NCBI GenBank assembly: GCA_030428105.1
Contig: JAUIBE010000011.1
Span: forward strand, 34,415 to 98,414
Length of the DNA: 64,000 bases
Direction of reading: 5' to 3'
Origin: Gammaproteobacteria bacterium
GTDB lineage: Bacteria; Pseudomonadota; Gammaproteobacteria; Xanthomonadales; SZUA-36
Under the pieces are notes generated by a model, which was not told the DNA's origin, ran no database searches, and worked only from the letters and a program-made list of their open reading frames with translations. The translations under genes were made by a program, and so were the position numbers. Every line of letters starts with the position of its first letter. Position 1 is the first letter of the stretch. This document shows, one piece after another, positions 1 to 10,186 of the stretch.

Positions 1-1218
<1,218 letters not shown>

Positions 1219-1253
1219 CCCGGCCGGATGTTACCCAGGAGAGAACCAGAGCA

Positions 1254-2465
1254 ATGAGTCAAGAGGTCAAAGTCCCCGTCCTGCCAGAGTCCGTGGAAGA
1301 CGCCATCGTTTCCGCCTGGCACAAGAAACCCGGGGAAGCCGTCGCACGGGATGAAAACCTGGTCGACCTGGAAACCGACAAGGTGGTGCTGGAAGTGCCC
1401 TCGCCGGTCGATGGTGTGCTGGGCGAAATCCGCGCTGAAGAAGGCGCTACCGTGACCAGCGGTGATGTTATCGCCGTGCTGGAAGAAGGCCAGGCTGCCG
1501 CTGCCGAGGAGAAATCCGGCGATTCCGAAAAGGAGCCGGCTGAAGAGGCTGCGGCGGAAGAGCCTGCCGAGCCATCAGCCAAGGAGGCTGCAAGCGAGGC
1601 GCCGGCTGAAACGCAAAAATCAGAGTCCGGCAAGGGCGGCCTCAGCCCTTCGGCGCGTCGTTTGGCCGAGGAAGAAAAAGTCGACCCAGGCCAGGTGCCC
1701 GGCACCGGCCGCGGTGGGCGCGTCACCAAGGGTGATGTGATCCAGTTCCTCAAGGGTTCAGGTTCGCGCACGGAAGAGCGAGTCAAGATGACCCGCCTGC
1801 GCAGCCGTATTGCCGAGCGCCTGAAAGAGGCCCAGAACACCGCCGCCATTCTCACCTCGTTCAACGAGGTCGATCTCAAGGCGGTGATGGACCTGCGCCG
1901 CAAACACCAGGAAGAATTTACCGCCAAGCACGGGGTGAAGCTGGGCTTCATGTCGTTCTTCGTCAAGGCCTGCTGCGACGCGCTGCGCAAATACCCCGTG
2001 GTCAACGCCTCGGTGGATGGCGACGAGATCATCTACCACGGCTACCAGGATATTGGTATCGCGGTTTCCACCGAACGCGGCCTGATGGTGCCCATTCTGC
2101 GCAATGCGGAGTCCATGGGACTGGCGGAAATCGAAAGCTCCATTCGCCACTACGCCGACCAGGCCCGTGAAGGCAAGATTGCGCTGGAAGACCTGCAAGG
2201 CGGCACCTTCACCATCACCAACGGCGGCGTGTTCGGCTCGCTGATCTCCACCCCGCTGATCAACCCGCCACAAAGCGCCATCCTGGGCATGCACAACATC
2301 CAGGAACGACCGGTGGTGGTTGACGGCGAAATCGTGGTGCGGCCGATGATGTATATCGCACTCAGTTATGACCACCGGATCATCGACGGGCGCGAGGCCG
2401 TGCTCTTCCTGGTGGCGGTCAAGGAAGCCCTGGAAGACCCCTCCAGGCTTCTACTCGGAATTTAA
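1254..2465 (+). CDS. sucB: dihydrolipoyllysine succinyltransferase, E2 of 2-oxoglutarate dehydrogenase
   Basis: The product has 403 residues, the normal length for SucB. It transfers the succinyl group from the lipoyl arm to CoA and forms the core of the complex. Order of domains: N-terminal lipoyl domain with the lipoylated Lys43 in ETDKV; an Ala/Glu-rich flexible linker (about 80-125); a peripheral-subunit-binding domain (about 128-166, SPSARRL...[11 protein letters not shown]); and the catalytic domain with the HRIIDG motif (His374, Asp378). The ATG at 1254 follows an AGGAGAG ribosome-binding site. A single lipoyl domain and an E-rich linker fit SucB rather than the pyruvate dehydrogenase E2. 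Its neighbours sucA and lpdA confirm this. Confidence 0.97.
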   Translation: MSQEVKVPVLPESVEDAIVSAWHKKPGEAVARDENLVDLETDKVVLEVPSPVDGVLGEIRAEEGATVTSGDVIAVLEEGQAAAAEEKSGDSEKEPAEEAAAEEPAEPSAKEAASEAPAETQKSESGKGGLSPSARRLAEEEKVDPGQVPGTGRGGRVTKGDVIQFLKGSGSRTEERVKMTRLRSRIAERLKEAQNTAAILTSFNEVDLKAVMDLRRKHQEEFTAKHGVKLGFMSFFVKACCDALRKYPVVNASVDGDEIIYHGYQDIGIAVSTERGLMVPILRNAESMGLAEIESSIRHYADQAREGKIALEDLQGGTFTITNGGVFGSLISTPLINPPQSAILGMHNIQERPVVVDGEIVVRPMMYIALSYDHRIIDGREAVLFLVAVKEALEDPSRLLLGI

Positions 2466-2490
2466 GTCAAGGATTAAAGAGAAATTTTAA

Positions 2491-3918
2491 ATGTCTGATA
2501 AATATGATGTAATCGTCATCGGTGGCGGGCCCGGCGGCTACGTGGCCGCCATTCGCGCCGCACAGCTTGGCCTGAAAACGGCCTGCATCGACAAGTTCAC
2601 CGGCAAAGACGGCAAAGCCGCCCCGGGCGGCACCTGCCTGAACGTGGGCTGCATTCCCTCCAAGGCCCTGCTGGATTCCAGCAAGCACTTCCATCACCTG
2701 CAGCACGACTACGCCGACCACGGCATCAACGTCAAAGACGCCTCTATCGACATCAGCAAGATGATTGAGCGCAAGGACGGCGTGGTGAAAAAGCTCACTG
2801 GTGGCGTCAGCCAGCTGTTCAAGGGCAACAAGATCGACTTTTTCCACGGCACCGGCTCACTGGGCGCAGGTCGCAAAGTCACGGTCAACCCCGCGGATGG
2901 CGGCGACGCGCAGGAAATCACAGCAGATAACGTCATCCTGGCGTCTGGTTCTGTGCCCATCTCCATCCCTAACGTGGCGTTTGACGGCGAGTACATCATC
3001 GACAACGAGGGTGCGCTCGACCTCACCGAAACCCCAAAGCGCCTGGGCGTGATCGGCGCCGGCGTCATCGGCCTCGAGCTGGGCTCGGTGTGGAAGCGCC
3101 TGGGTTCTGAAGTCACCCTGCTGGAAGCGATGGATTCCTTCCTGCCTGTTGCAGACGCCGATATTTCCCGCCAGGCCGCGCGCGAGTTCGGCAAGCAAGG
3201 CCTGGACATTCGCCTGGGCACCCTGGTGCGCAGCGCCAGCGTGGTTGATGGCGAGGTGGTAGTGACCCTGGAAGACAAGGATGGCGAGAGCCAGCTCACC
3301 TTCGATCGCCTGCTGGTCTGCGTTGGCCGCAAGGCTTACACCGAAGGACTTCTGCAAGACGGCTCCGGCGTGGAATTGCTGGACAACGGCCAGATCAAGG
3401 TCGACGACCACTCCCGCACCACTGCCGATGGGGTATGGGCAATCGGCGACTGCGTACGCGGCCCGATGCTGGCCCACAAGGCTTCCGAAGAAGGTGTGGC
3501 GGTGGCCGAGCTGATTGCTGGCAAACCGGCGCACATTCATTTCGATACCGTGCCGTGGGTGATCTACACCGACCCGGAAATCGCCTGGGTGGGCAAAACC
3601 GAGAAGCAGTTGAAGGACGAAGGCGTGGCCTACCGCAGCGGCTCCTTTCCGTTTGCAGCCAACGGCCGGGCGCTGGCCGGCGGCTCGGGCTCTGGCCTGG
3701 TCAAGATGCTGGCCGACGAGGAAACCGACGAAATCCTCGGCGTGCACATCATCGGCACGAACGCCTCCGAGCTCATCTCCGAGTGCGTGGTGACGATGGA
3801 ATTCCAGGGCGCCAGCGAAGACCTGGCGCGGATTGTACACGCCCACCCCACCCTGTCCGAGGCGGTGCATGAAGCCGCATTGCACGTGGACGGGCGCGCT
3901 ATTCATCGCGGAAATTGA
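2491..3918 (+). CDS. lpdA: dihydrolipoamide dehydrogenase (E3)
   Basis: The 475-residue flavoprotein reoxidises dihydrolipoamide and reduces NAD+. The FAD-binding GGGPGGYVAA motif is at residues 11-20, the redox-active disulfide Cys49/Cys54 lies in GGTCLNVGC, the NAD-binding motif GAGVIGLELGS is near 190, and the C-terminal catalytic HAHPTLSE has His452 and Glu457. It starts 25 bases after sucB, so it is the third gene of the oxoglutarate dehydrogenase operon. No other E3 gene occurs in the window, and the branched-chain complex genes at 42-45 kb have none of their own. This E3 may therefore be shared; that part is inference. Confidence 0.97.
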   Translation: MSDKYDVIVIGGGPGGYVAAIRAAQLGLKTACIDKFTGKDGKAAPGGTCLNVGCIPSKALLDSSKHFHHLQHDYADHGINVKDASIDISKMIERKDGVVKKLTGGVSQLFKGNKIDFFHGTGSLGAGRKVTVNPADGGDAQEITADNVILASGSVPISIPNVAFDGEYIIDNEGALDLTETPKRLGVIGAGVIGLELGSVWKRLGSEVTLLEAMDSFLPVADADISRQAAREFGKQGLDIRLGTLVRSASVVDGEVVVTLEDKDGESQLTFDRLLVCVGRKAYTEGLLQDGSGVELLDNGQIKVDDHSRTTADGVWAIGDCVRGPMLAHKASEEGVAVAELIAGKPAHIHFDTVPWVIYTDPEIAWVGKTEKQLKDEGVAYRSGSFPFAANGRALAGGSGSGLVKMLADEETDEILGVHIIGTNASELISECVVTMEFQGASEDLARIVHAHPTLSEAVHEAALHVDGRAIHRGN

Positions 3919-3946
3919 GTCGCGACGTAACCGTCGTTCCTACAGG
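3919..3946 (+). repeat. REP-like short hairpin, GTCGCG...CCTACAG type
   Basis: Directly after the lpdA stop codon lies a short inverted repeat, CGACG/CGTCG (3923-3927 and 3932-3936) with loop TAAC, flanked by GTCG on the left and TTCCTACAG on the right. This layout resembles the widespread gammaproteobacterial intergenic repeat GTCGCG-stem-CTCCTACA. A second, closer match overlaps the end of lpxH at 10149-10175. Only two copies are seen in the window. Confidence 0.5.
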
Positions 3947-3954
3947 AAAATGTG

Positions 3955-4959
3955 ATGACCCAGGTACCCGAAACCTTCAAGGCATTCCGCATCCACAACG
4001 ATGACAAGGGCTATCGCTCGGGCATCGAGGAAGTGGCTATCAACGACCTGACCGAGGGTGAAGTCACCATCAAGGTTGAGTGGTCGAGCATCAACTACAA
4101 GGATGCGCTGGCGGCCACCGGCAAAGGACGCATCGTGCGCAAGTACCCGCTCACCGGCGGTATCGACATGGCCGGGAAGGTGGTTTCCTCCGAGGATGAG
4201 CGTTTCGAGCCTGGCCAGGCGGTGGTCGCCACCGGCTGCAGCCTGTCCGAGGAATATGACGGCGGTTACACCGAGTACTTGCGCGTGCGCGGCTCGTCGG
4301 TGGTGCCCCTGCCGGCAAACCTGAGCACCCGCGAGGCAATGGCCCTGGGTACTGCAGGCTTCACCGCCGCATTGTGCCTGTACCGAATGGAAGCCAATGG
4401 CCAAACCCCGGAAGCCGGTCCGATCGTGGTGACCGGCGCCAGCGGCGGGGTGGGTTCGATTGCCATCAACATCCTGGCCAACGCCGGCTACGAGGCGCAC
4501 GCCATCACCGGCAAGGTCGAGCACTTCGAGTGGCTTGAACACCTGGGCGCGAAACAGTGCATTTCGCGTCACGACCTGCACTGGGGCCAAAATCCGCTGG
4601 AACAGACCCGCTGGGCAGGTTGCATCGACAACGTCGGCGGCGACATGCTGGCCGGCATCACCCGGGTCATCAAGCTGTGGGGCAATATCGCCAGCTGCGG
4701 AATGGCGGGTGGCATCGGGCTCAACACCACCGTGTTCCCGTTTATCCTTCGCGGGGTCTCGCTGCTGGGTATCAGCTCCAACAACACCCCTTACGACGTG
4801 CGCACCCAGTTATGGGATCGACTGGCCAACGAATGGCGGCCGCCCAACCTGGACGAAATCTGCAACGAAGAGGTTGCTCTGGACGAAATGGAGCCGGTTT
4901 TCAAGCGCATGATGAAAGGCGGCTCGCTGGGCCGAACAGTGGTCAGAATTGGCGGATAA
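3955..4959 (+). CDS. YhdH/AcuI-type medium-chain oxidoreductase (acrylyl-CoA reductase family)
   Basis: The 334-residue zinc-free medium-chain dehydrogenase/quinone oxidoreductase is similar along its length to E. coli YhdH as I recall it: SSINYKDALAATGKG near the N terminus, GIDMAGKVVSSEDERF, LGTAGFTAALC, the NADPH-binding VVTGASGGVGS, CIDNVGGDML and LRGVSLLGIS. Family members reduce acrylyl-CoA to propionyl-CoA with NADPH, which detoxifies acrylyl-CoA. The ATG at 3955 was preferred to the adjacent GTG at 3952 because of spacing from AGGA. It lies 36 bases after lpdA and may be co-transcribed, although a REP-like hairpin intervenes. The exact substrate is not proven by the sequence. Confidence 0.88.
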   Translation: MTQVPETFKAFRIHNDDKGYRSGIEEVAINDLTEGEVTIKVEWSSINYKDALAATGKGRIVRKYPLTGGIDMAGKVVSSEDERFEPGQAVVATGCSLSEEYDGGYTEYLRVRGSSVVPLPANLSTREAMALGTAGFTAALCLYRMEANGQTPEAGPIVVTGASGGVGSIAINILANAGYEAHAITGKVEHFEWLEHLGAKQCISRHDLHWGQNPLEQTRWAGCIDNVGGDMLAGITRVIKLWGNIASCGMAGGIGLNTTVFPFILRGVSLLGISSNNTPYDVRTQLWDRLANEWRPPNLDEICNEEVALDEMEPVFKRMMKGGSLGRTVVRIGG

Positions 4960-4976
4960 ACGTGCCGTTGCCGCCT

Positions 4977-5004
4977 TTGTTCGGGTTACGAAATCCGGCA
5001 TAAT
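4977..5004 (+). promoter_or_regulatory. putative sigma-70 promoter of the response regulator gene
   Basis: TTGTTC (4977-4982) and CATAAT (4999-5004) are separated by 16 bases in the gap between the YhdH-type gene and the response regulator. Transcription would begin near 5011, about 35 bases before the ATG. Confidence 0.45.
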
Positions 5005-5044
5005 GGGCGCATAAAGGGGAATCGAATTTCATTGGAGCGCATCA

Positions 5045-5410
5045 ATGCCCAAAGTCTTAATCGTCGACGATTCACCCGCACAGCTTTACAGCCTTAAGCG
5101 AATCGTCGAGAAGGGGGGTCTGGAAACCGTGACCGCGGACAGCGGTGAGCTGGCGCTCAAGCTCGCTTCCTCGGAACACCCCTCGGTCATCCTGATGGAC
5201 GTTGTCATGCCGGGCATGAGTGGCTTCCAGGCCACGCGCAGGCTCAACCGAGACGAAACCACGCGTCATATCCCGGTGATTTTCGTCACCAGCAAATCGG
5301 ATGAATCTGACCGTGTCTGGGGCCTGCGCCAGGGCGCCCGCGATTACATCACCAAGCCGGTCAATCCCAACGACCTGCTCACCGCAATCAAAGGCGTCAT
5401 GGCAGCCTGA
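5045..5410 (+). CDS. single-domain response regulator, PilH/CheY-like
   Basis: The 121-residue protein is a stand-alone receiver domain. The acidic pocket is Asp8/Asp9, the phospho-acceptor is Asp52 (MDVVMPGMSGFQ), the switch threonine is in VTSKSD and the conserved lysine in TKPVNP. Such stand-alone receivers (PilH, PilG, CheY) are phosphorylated by a histidine kinase and bind a target directly. The wording of the motifs (VLIVDDSP, LMDVVMPGMSGFQATR) is closest to twitching-motility PilH proteins. No cognate kinase or chemosensory gene is nearby, so the pathway is not fixed by context. It has its own likely promoter, and the peroxiredoxin gene follows 46 bases downstream. Confidence 0.9.
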   Translation: MPKVLIVDDSPAQLYSLKRIVEKGGLETVTADSGELALKLASSEHPSVILMDVVMPGMSGFQATRRLNRDETTRHIPVIFVTSKSDESDRVWGLRQGARDYITKPVNPNDLLTAIKGVMAA

Positions 5411-5456
5411 GCGCTGCCTGGCTGCCCTCGATCATCGTATTACCTCAGGAGTTCTG

Positions 5457-5936
5457 ATGACTATTCAAGCCGGAGACCGTATTCCCGAAGCCACGCTCAG
5501 CGTGATGACCAGCGAGGGCCCTGCCCCGCTTCCCACTTCAGAATTGTTCGGCGGCAAACGCGTGGTGCTGTTCTCAGTGCCCGGCGCGTTTACCCCAACT
5601 TGTTCCGCCAAGCACCTGCCCGGCTTCGTTGAGCATGCCGACGAGATCCTCGCCAAGGGTGTCGACCAGATCGCCTGCATGGCGGTAAACGATGTGTTCG
5701 TGATGAACGCCTGGGGCAAGAGCGCCAACGCCGAATCCATCAGCATGGTGGCCGATGGCAACGGCGAGTTCGCCAGGGCTTTGGGCCTGGAACTGGATGC
5801 CAGTGGTTTTGGAATGGGGCAACGCTCGCAGCGTTTCGCCCTGATCGCCGATGATGGCGTGGTGACCAAGCTGTTTGTTGAAGCGCCGGGCGAATTCCGC
5901 GTAAGCGCAGCAGAGCACGTACTGTCAGAACTTTGA
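5457..5936 (+). CDS. peroxiredoxin, Prx5/type II family
   Basis: This 159-residue thiol peroxidase reduces hydrogen peroxide and organic hydroperoxides. The peroxidatic Cys49 lies in VPGAFTPTC, the signature of the Prx5-like class, and the conserved GQRSQRFALI segment follows near residue 120. The only other cysteine is Cys74 (IACMAV), not at the usual resolving position, so a 1-Cys mechanism with glutathione or another thiol is likely. A longer open frame runs upstream from 5301, inside the response regulator gene, but the ATG at 5457 follows a good CAGGAG site and gives the family's normal length. A bidirectional terminator separates it from gyrA. Confidence 0.92.
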   Translation: MTIQAGDRIPEATLSVMTSEGPAPLPTSELFGGKRVVLFSVPGAFTPTCSAKHLPGFVEHADEILAKGVDQIACMAVNDVFVMNAWGKSANAESISMVADGNGEFARALGLELDASGFGMGQRSQRFALIADDGVVTKLFVEAPGEFRVSAAEHVLSEL

Positions 5937-5942
5937 TGTGAA

Positions 5943-5964
5943 CGGAGGCCGGTTCCGGCCTCCG
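5943..5964. terminator. bidirectional terminator between peroxiredoxin and gyrA
   Basis: A perfect inverted repeat, CGGAGGCCGG/CCGGCCTCCG, is followed by CTTTTC on the + strand, between the 3' ends of two convergent genes. Confidence 0.75.
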
Positions 5965-5983
5965 CTTTTCCAACCGCTACGAA

Positions 5984-8566
5984 TCAATCCTCGGCGACGT
6001 TGCCTTCGGCCGCGTCGCCGTTTTCGTTGTCTTCATCACCTTCTTCTTCGGCGATTCGCGCCAGGCCAACCAGTTGCTCATCGTTGCGCAGCCTGATCAG
6101 GGTTACGCCCTGGGTGTTCCTGCCCAGGGTGGATATCTGCTCCACCCCGGTGCGCACCAGCGTTCCGCCGTTGGAAATCAGCATGATGTCATCGCCGTCC
6201 ATCACCTGGATAGCGCGAATCAGGTCGCCGTTGCGCTCGGAAGCCTGGATGCCAATAACGCCCTGGCCACCACGGCCCTGGCGCGGGTGGTCATCTACAG
6301 CGGTGCGCTTGCCATAGCCGTTGGCTGTGACGGTCAGCACGTCGCCTTCGCTGAGCACCATCATGGAAACCACTTGCTGGTCGTCCGCCAGGCGAATGCC
6401 GATAACGCCACGGGCAACGCGGCCCATGGGGCGCACATCCGACTCGGCAAAACGGATGCACTTGCCCGAGCTGGAGAACAGCATGATGTCCTGTTCGCCA
6501 TCGGTAACCGCCACGTTCACTAGCTGGTCGCCTTCAACCAGGTCGATGGCCCAGATGCCAGTGGCGCGGGGACGGGAGTAATCGGACAGCGGCGTCTTCT
6601 TGACGATGCCGTTGCGAGTGGCGAAGAACACGTACAGGTCTTCGGAGTACTCGCGCACCGGCAGCACCGCGTTGACGCGCTCGTCTTTTTCCAGCGGCAA
6701 CAGGTTGACGATGGGCTTGCCACGGCTGGCGTGGCTGGCCTGCGGCAACTCGTACACCTTCAGCCAGTGAATGCGTCCATGGCTGGTGAAGCACAGCAGC
6801 GTATCGTGGGTATTGGCAATGAAGATCTGGTCGATAAAGTCTTCATCCTTGACCCGGGTTGCCGATTTACCGGTACCGCCTCGGCGCTGCGCCTTGTAGC
6901 GATCCAGCGTCTGCGACTTGGCATAACCGGCATGGGAAAGCGTGACCACCACGTCTTCCTCGGTGATCAGGTCTTCCATGCTGAGGTCGAGGCGCGATTC
7001 CAGAATCTCGGTGCGACGCTCGTCGCCATACTCGTTGCGGATAGCCTCGAGCTCTTCGCGAATCACTTCCATCAGGCGTGTTGGATCCGAAAGGATTTCC
7101 AACAGGGCCTGTACCTGCTTGAGGATCTCGCCGTATTCCTGGGTCAGTTTTTCCTGCTCCAGGCCTGTGAGGCGGTGCAGGCGCATGTTGAGAATTTCCT
7201 GTGCCTGTACCGGGGACAGCTGGTAGCCGTCATCGTGCATGCCGTAGCGCTTGTCCAGGTCTTCCGGGCGCGAAACCTGTGCGCCGCCCTGCCCCAGCAT
7301 GGCGCGCACCATGCCCGGATCCCAGGGACGGGCCACCAACGCTTCGCGCGCTTCCTGCGGCGTCGCTGAAGCCTTGATCAGGGCAATGACCTCGTCGAGG
7401 TTGGCCAGCGCAACGGTCAGGCCTTCCAGCACGTGGGCGCGGTCGCGCGCCTTGCGCAACTCGTACAGCGAACGGCGGGTAACGATTTCACGGCGGTGAC
7501 CGACAAAGGCCTGCAGTACTTCTTTCAGGTTCAGCAGCTTGGGCTGGCCATCCACCAGCGCCACCATGTTGATGCCGAACACCGCCTGCATGTAGGTCTG
7601 CTTGTAGAGGTTGTTGAGCACAACCTCCGGCACCTCACCGCGGCGCAGTTCAATCACGATGCGCATGCCGTCCTTGTCGGACTCGTCACGCAGCTCGGTA
7701 ATGCCTTCAATCTTGCGGTCTTTGACCAGCTCGGCAATTTTTTCCAGCAGCCGCGCCTTGTTAATTTGGTAGGGGATCTCGGTGACGATGATCGCCTGCT
7801 TGCCGCTGTTTTCGTTGGTCTCGATCTCGGCGCGAGCACGCATATAAATGCGTCCGCGGCCGGTGCGGTAGGCCTCGCCAATGCCCTGCGCGCCGTTAAT
7901 CAGGCCCGCAGTTGGGAAATCCGGCCCCGGCAGGTGCTGCATGATGCCGTCGATGTCGATATCCGGGTCGTCAATCAGCGCGATGGTGGCACTGATGACC
8001 TCGCCCAGGTTGTGCGGCGGAATATTGGTGGCCATGCCCACGGCGATACCGGCCGAGCCGTTGACCAGCAAGGTGGGAACCCGGGTGGGCATAACCACCG
8101 GTTCACTCTCGGTTTCGTCGTAGTTGGGAACAAAATCGACCGTTTCCTTGTCCAGATCGGCAAGGATTTCGTGGGCGATCTTGGCCATGCGCACTTCGGT
8201 GTAACGCATGGCCGCCGGCGCATCGCCGTCAACCGAACCGAAGTTACCCTGGCCATCAACCAGCAGGTAGCGCATTGCGAACGGCTGCGCCATGCGAACA
8301 ATGGTGTCGTATACAGCGGAGTCACCGTGCGGGTGATACTTACCGATAACGTCACCGACGATGCGCGCAGACTTCTTGTACGGCCGGTTGTAGTGGTTGC
8401 TTAGCTCGTTCATGGCGAACAGTACACGCCGGTGAACGGGTTTCAGGCCATCGCGAACGTCGGGAAGCGCGCGCCCGATAATGACGCTCATTGCGTAGTC
8501 CAGGTAGGACTGACGCATTTCGTCTTCGAGATTGACCTGCAGGACTTCTTTGGCGAGTTCAGCCAT
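5984..8566 (-). CDS. gyrA: DNA gyrase subunit A
   Basis: The 860-residue protein is the breakage-reunion subunit of the type II topoisomerase that introduces negative supercoils. The catalytic Tyr122 follows Arg121 in [10 protein letters not shown], in exactly the E. coli numbering. The quinolone-resistance region reads [13 protein letters not shown], with the sensitive residues Ser83 and Asp87. The C-terminal beta-pinwheel carries a GyrA box reading QRRGGTG, one residue away from the usual QRRGGKG; this box separates it from ParC. The acidic tail ([12 protein letters not shown]) is typical of gyrase A. It is transcribed alone, toward the peroxiredoxin gene. Confidence 0.98.
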   Translation of the reverse strand: MAELAKEVLQVNLEDEMRQSYLDYAMSVIIGRALPDVRDGLKPVHRRVLFAMNELSNHYNRPYKKSARIVGDVIGKYHPHGDSAVYDTIVRMAQPFAMRYLLVDGQGNFGSVDGDAPAAMRYTEVRMAKIAHEILADLDKETVDFVPNYDETESEPVVMPTRVPTLLVNGSAGIAVGMATNIPPHNLGEVISATIALIDDPDIDIDGIMQHLPGPDFPTAGLINGAQGIGEAYRTGRGRIYMRARAEIETNENSGKQAIIVTEIPYQINKARLLEKIAELVKDRKIEGITELRDESDKDGMRIVIELRRGEVPEVVLNNLYKQTYMQAVFGINMVALVDGQPKLLNLKEVLQAFVGHRREIVTRRSLYELRKARDRAHVLEGLTVALANLDEVIALIKASATPQEAREALVARPWDPGMVRAMLGQGGAQVSRPEDLDKRYGMHDDGYQLSPVQAQEILNMRLHRLTGLEQEKLTQEYGEILKQVQALLEILSDPTRLMEVIREELEAIRNEYGDERRTEILESRLDLSMEDLITEEDVVVTLSHAGYAKSQTLDRYKAQRRGGTGKSATRVKDEDFIDQIFIANTHDTLLCFTSHGRIHWLKVYELPQASHASRGKPIVNLLPLEKDERVNAVLPVREYSEDLYVFFATRNGIVKKTPLSDYSRPRATGIWAIDLVEGDQLVNVAVTDGEQDIMLFSSSGKCIRFAESDVRPMGRVARGVIGIRLADDQQVVSMMVLSEGDVLTVTANGYGKRTAVDDHPRQGRGGQGVIGIQASERNGDLIRAIQVMDGDDIMLISNGGTLVRTGVEQISTLGRNTQGVTLIRLRNDEQLVGLARIAEEEGDEDNENGDAAEGNVAED

Positions 8567-8636
8567 ATGATAAAATGGATTCTGTAATCACTATAATTTA
8601 CTGATAATTCAGTGATTTATTATTGTAAACAACGGC
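8567..8636 (-). promoter_or_regulatory. AT-rich promoter region of gyrA
   Basis: This leader is strongly AT-rich compared with its surroundings. On the minus strand, TTGTTT and AATTAT are 17 bases apart and could be -35 and -10 elements. Two nested inverted repeats lie here: AATCACT/AGTGATT (8586-8592, 8611-8617) and ACTGA/TCAGT (8600-8604, 8609-8613). gyr promoters are commonly supercoiling-sensitive, but no element specific to that can be assigned from sequence alone. Confidence 0.4.
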
Positions 8637-8810
8637 CAAAAAATGCCGCCGTTGAGGATGAAGTAGGAAGCTTATTCAAGCCTGAAATTATACCATAAGC
8701 TGGCCCCGAACTGACCGGCGCTGGCCGATGCGGCCCGCCATCAGTATGATGCCCCTTTTGCCACCATGAGGCGCCCCCGTGGCGCGACTCAAACCGAGGA
8801 ATTACCAACC

Positions 8811-9422
8811 ATGAAACTGATCAAGACTGTGCTTGTTGGCGGGCTGTTGGCCCTGACTGCAATCAGCGCCGCTCCCGTGTTCGCCCAGGAGGCAGATGCC
8901 GGGGCCAGCGCCAGCGATGCCGCCAACCCCTCAGTGATCATTCACACCAGCCTGGGTGACATCACCCTTGAGCTGTTTGCCGAAGAGGCCCCGGCCAGCG
9001 TGGAAAACTTCCTCGCCTATGCCAACGAGGGCTTTTACGATGGCACCATTTTCCACCGCGTGATCAGCCACTTCATGATCCAGGGCGGCGGCATGACCCC
9101 GGACCTGAAGCCCAAGGCCACCAGGGACCCGGTGGTCAACGAAGCGGGCAACGGTATTTCAAACACCCGCGGCACCGTTGCCATGGCCCGCACCTCCCAG
9201 CCTGATTCAGCAACGTCACAGTTCTTTATCAACGTGCAGGACAACGGCTCCCTCGACCGCAACCCCACTTCCGCGGGCTACACGGTATTCGGCAAGGTCA
9301 CCGAGGGCATGGAAGTGGTGGACGAAATCCGTTTCGTTGAAACCACCTCGTTCCCGCCGTACCACGATGTTCCGGCCGAACCGGTCCTGATCGAGAGCGT
9401 CGAGGTCGTCGCCGCGGAGTAA
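8811..9422 (+). CDS. exported cyclophilin-type peptidyl-prolyl cis-trans isomerase
   Basis: The product has 203 residues with a signal peptide of about 25 residues (Lys-containing n-region, Leu/Ala-rich core, cleavage after VFA). The mature part is a bacterial cyclophilin: IHTSLGDITLELF, DGTIFHRVISHFMIQGG, MARTSQPDSATSQFFIN and VFGKVTEGMEVVD. It speeds isomerisation of Xaa-Pro bonds, here in the periplasm (PpiA-like role). The ATG at 8811 follows GAGGA; a longer frame from 8766 would spoil the signal peptide and was rejected. The next gene is lpxH, 6 bases on, which recalls the ppiB-lpxH pairing of enterobacteria, but this copy is exported. Confidence 0.93.
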   Translation: MKLIKTVLVGGLLALTAISAAPVFAQEADAGASASDAANPSVIIHTSLGDITLELFAEEAPASVENFLAYANEGFYDGTIFHRVISHFMIQGGGMTPDLKPKATRDPVVNEAGNGISNTRGTVAMARTSQPDSATSQFFINVQDNGSLDRNPTSAGYTVFGKVTEGMEVVDEIRFVETTSFPPYHDVPAEPVLIESVEVVAAE

Positions 9423-9428
9423 TACACC

Positions 9429-10160
9429 ATGGCAACGCTGTTCATCTCCGACCTGCACCTGGAAGACAGTCGGCCGCAGATGACGGAAGTCCTGTTGCGC
9501 CTGCTTGCGGGCGAGGCCAGGGATGCCGAGGCGTTGTACATCCTGGGGGACCTGTTTGAGTACTGGATCGGCGATGACGCGGTTACCCCCACCGCGCAGG
9601 CGGTCGCCGATTCGCTTCGTGAATTGAGTGATTCCGGTGTGCCGTGCTATTTCCAGCACGGCAACCGTGATTTCCTGCTGGGCGAGCAGTACGCCAGCCA
9701 GGCGGGCATGAAGCTGCTACCAGAAACCCTGGTGGTAGACCTGTACGGCACCCCCACCCTGCTGCTCCACGGCGATACGCTGTGCACCGATGATGTGGAG
9801 TACCAGGCGTTTCGCGCCCAGGTGCGCAACCCGCAATGGCAGGCGGGCTTCCTGGCCTTGTCGATCGAAGAACGCATCGCCGTGGCGAAGCAGGCCCGCG
9901 ACGCCAGCAAGCAACACACTTCCTCGGCCAGCATGGACATCATGGATGTTAACCCGCAAGCCGTGCAGCAGGCCTTTGCAGATCAGCAGGTGCGGCACAT
10001 GATTCACGGCCACACCCACCGCCCGGCAGTTCATGAACACATCCTGGAGAATGGTGACTCGGCCAGCCGGATCGTGCTGACCGACTGGTATAAAAGGGGT
10101 GGCGTACTGCGGGTAACGGCAGAAGGCGCCACCGCGGTTGACCTGCCGGTCGCGGTCTAA
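9429..10160 (+). CDS. lpxH: UDP-2,3-diacylglucosamine diphosphatase
   Basis: The 243-residue calcineurin-like metallophosphoesterase hydrolyses UDP-2,3-diacylglucosamine to lipid X and UMP, the fourth step of lipid A synthesis at the inner membrane. The metal ligands are visible in order: SDLHL (Asp8, His10), GDLFEYW, GNRDF, LHGD and the C-terminal GHTHRP. The length is normal. It is coupled to the upstream cyclophilin gene by a 6-base gap. The last codons (Val-Ala-Val-stop) lie inside a REP-like repeat, so the C terminus appears to be partly repeat-derived. Confidence 0.96.
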   Translation: MATLFISDLHLEDSRPQMTEVLLRLLAGEARDAEALYILGDLFEYWIGDDAVTPTAQAVADSLRELSDSGVPCYFQHGNRDFLLGEQYASQAGMKLLPETLVVDLYGTPTLLLHGDTLCTDDVEYQAFRAQVRNPQWQAGFLALSIEERIAVAKQARDASKQHTSSASMDIMDVNPQAVQQAFADQQVRHMIHGHTHRPAVHEHILENGDSASRIVLTDWYKRGGVLRVTAEGATAVDLPVAV

Positions 10161-10175
10161 AGCCCGCTCCTACAA
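10149..10175 (+). repeat. REP-like repeat GTCGCGG...CCCGCTCCTACAA overlapping the lpxH stop
   Basis: The bases read GTCGCGGTCTAAAG followed by CCCGCTCCTACAA. The stem GCGGTCT/AGCCCGC has one mismatch, and the loop contains the lpxH TAA stop. It matches the well-known gammaproteobacterial repeat GTCGCGGGCTAAAGCCCGC-TCCTACA. A weaker relative lies at 3919-3946. Confidence 0.7.
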
Positions 10176-10186
10176 AACACTGCGCG

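Noticed and set aside
7433..8404. A 323-codon open frame on the + strand across gyrA
   Set aside because: It lies wholly antisense to gyrA, has no ribosome site and no recognisable domain; it is a GC-rich shadow frame.
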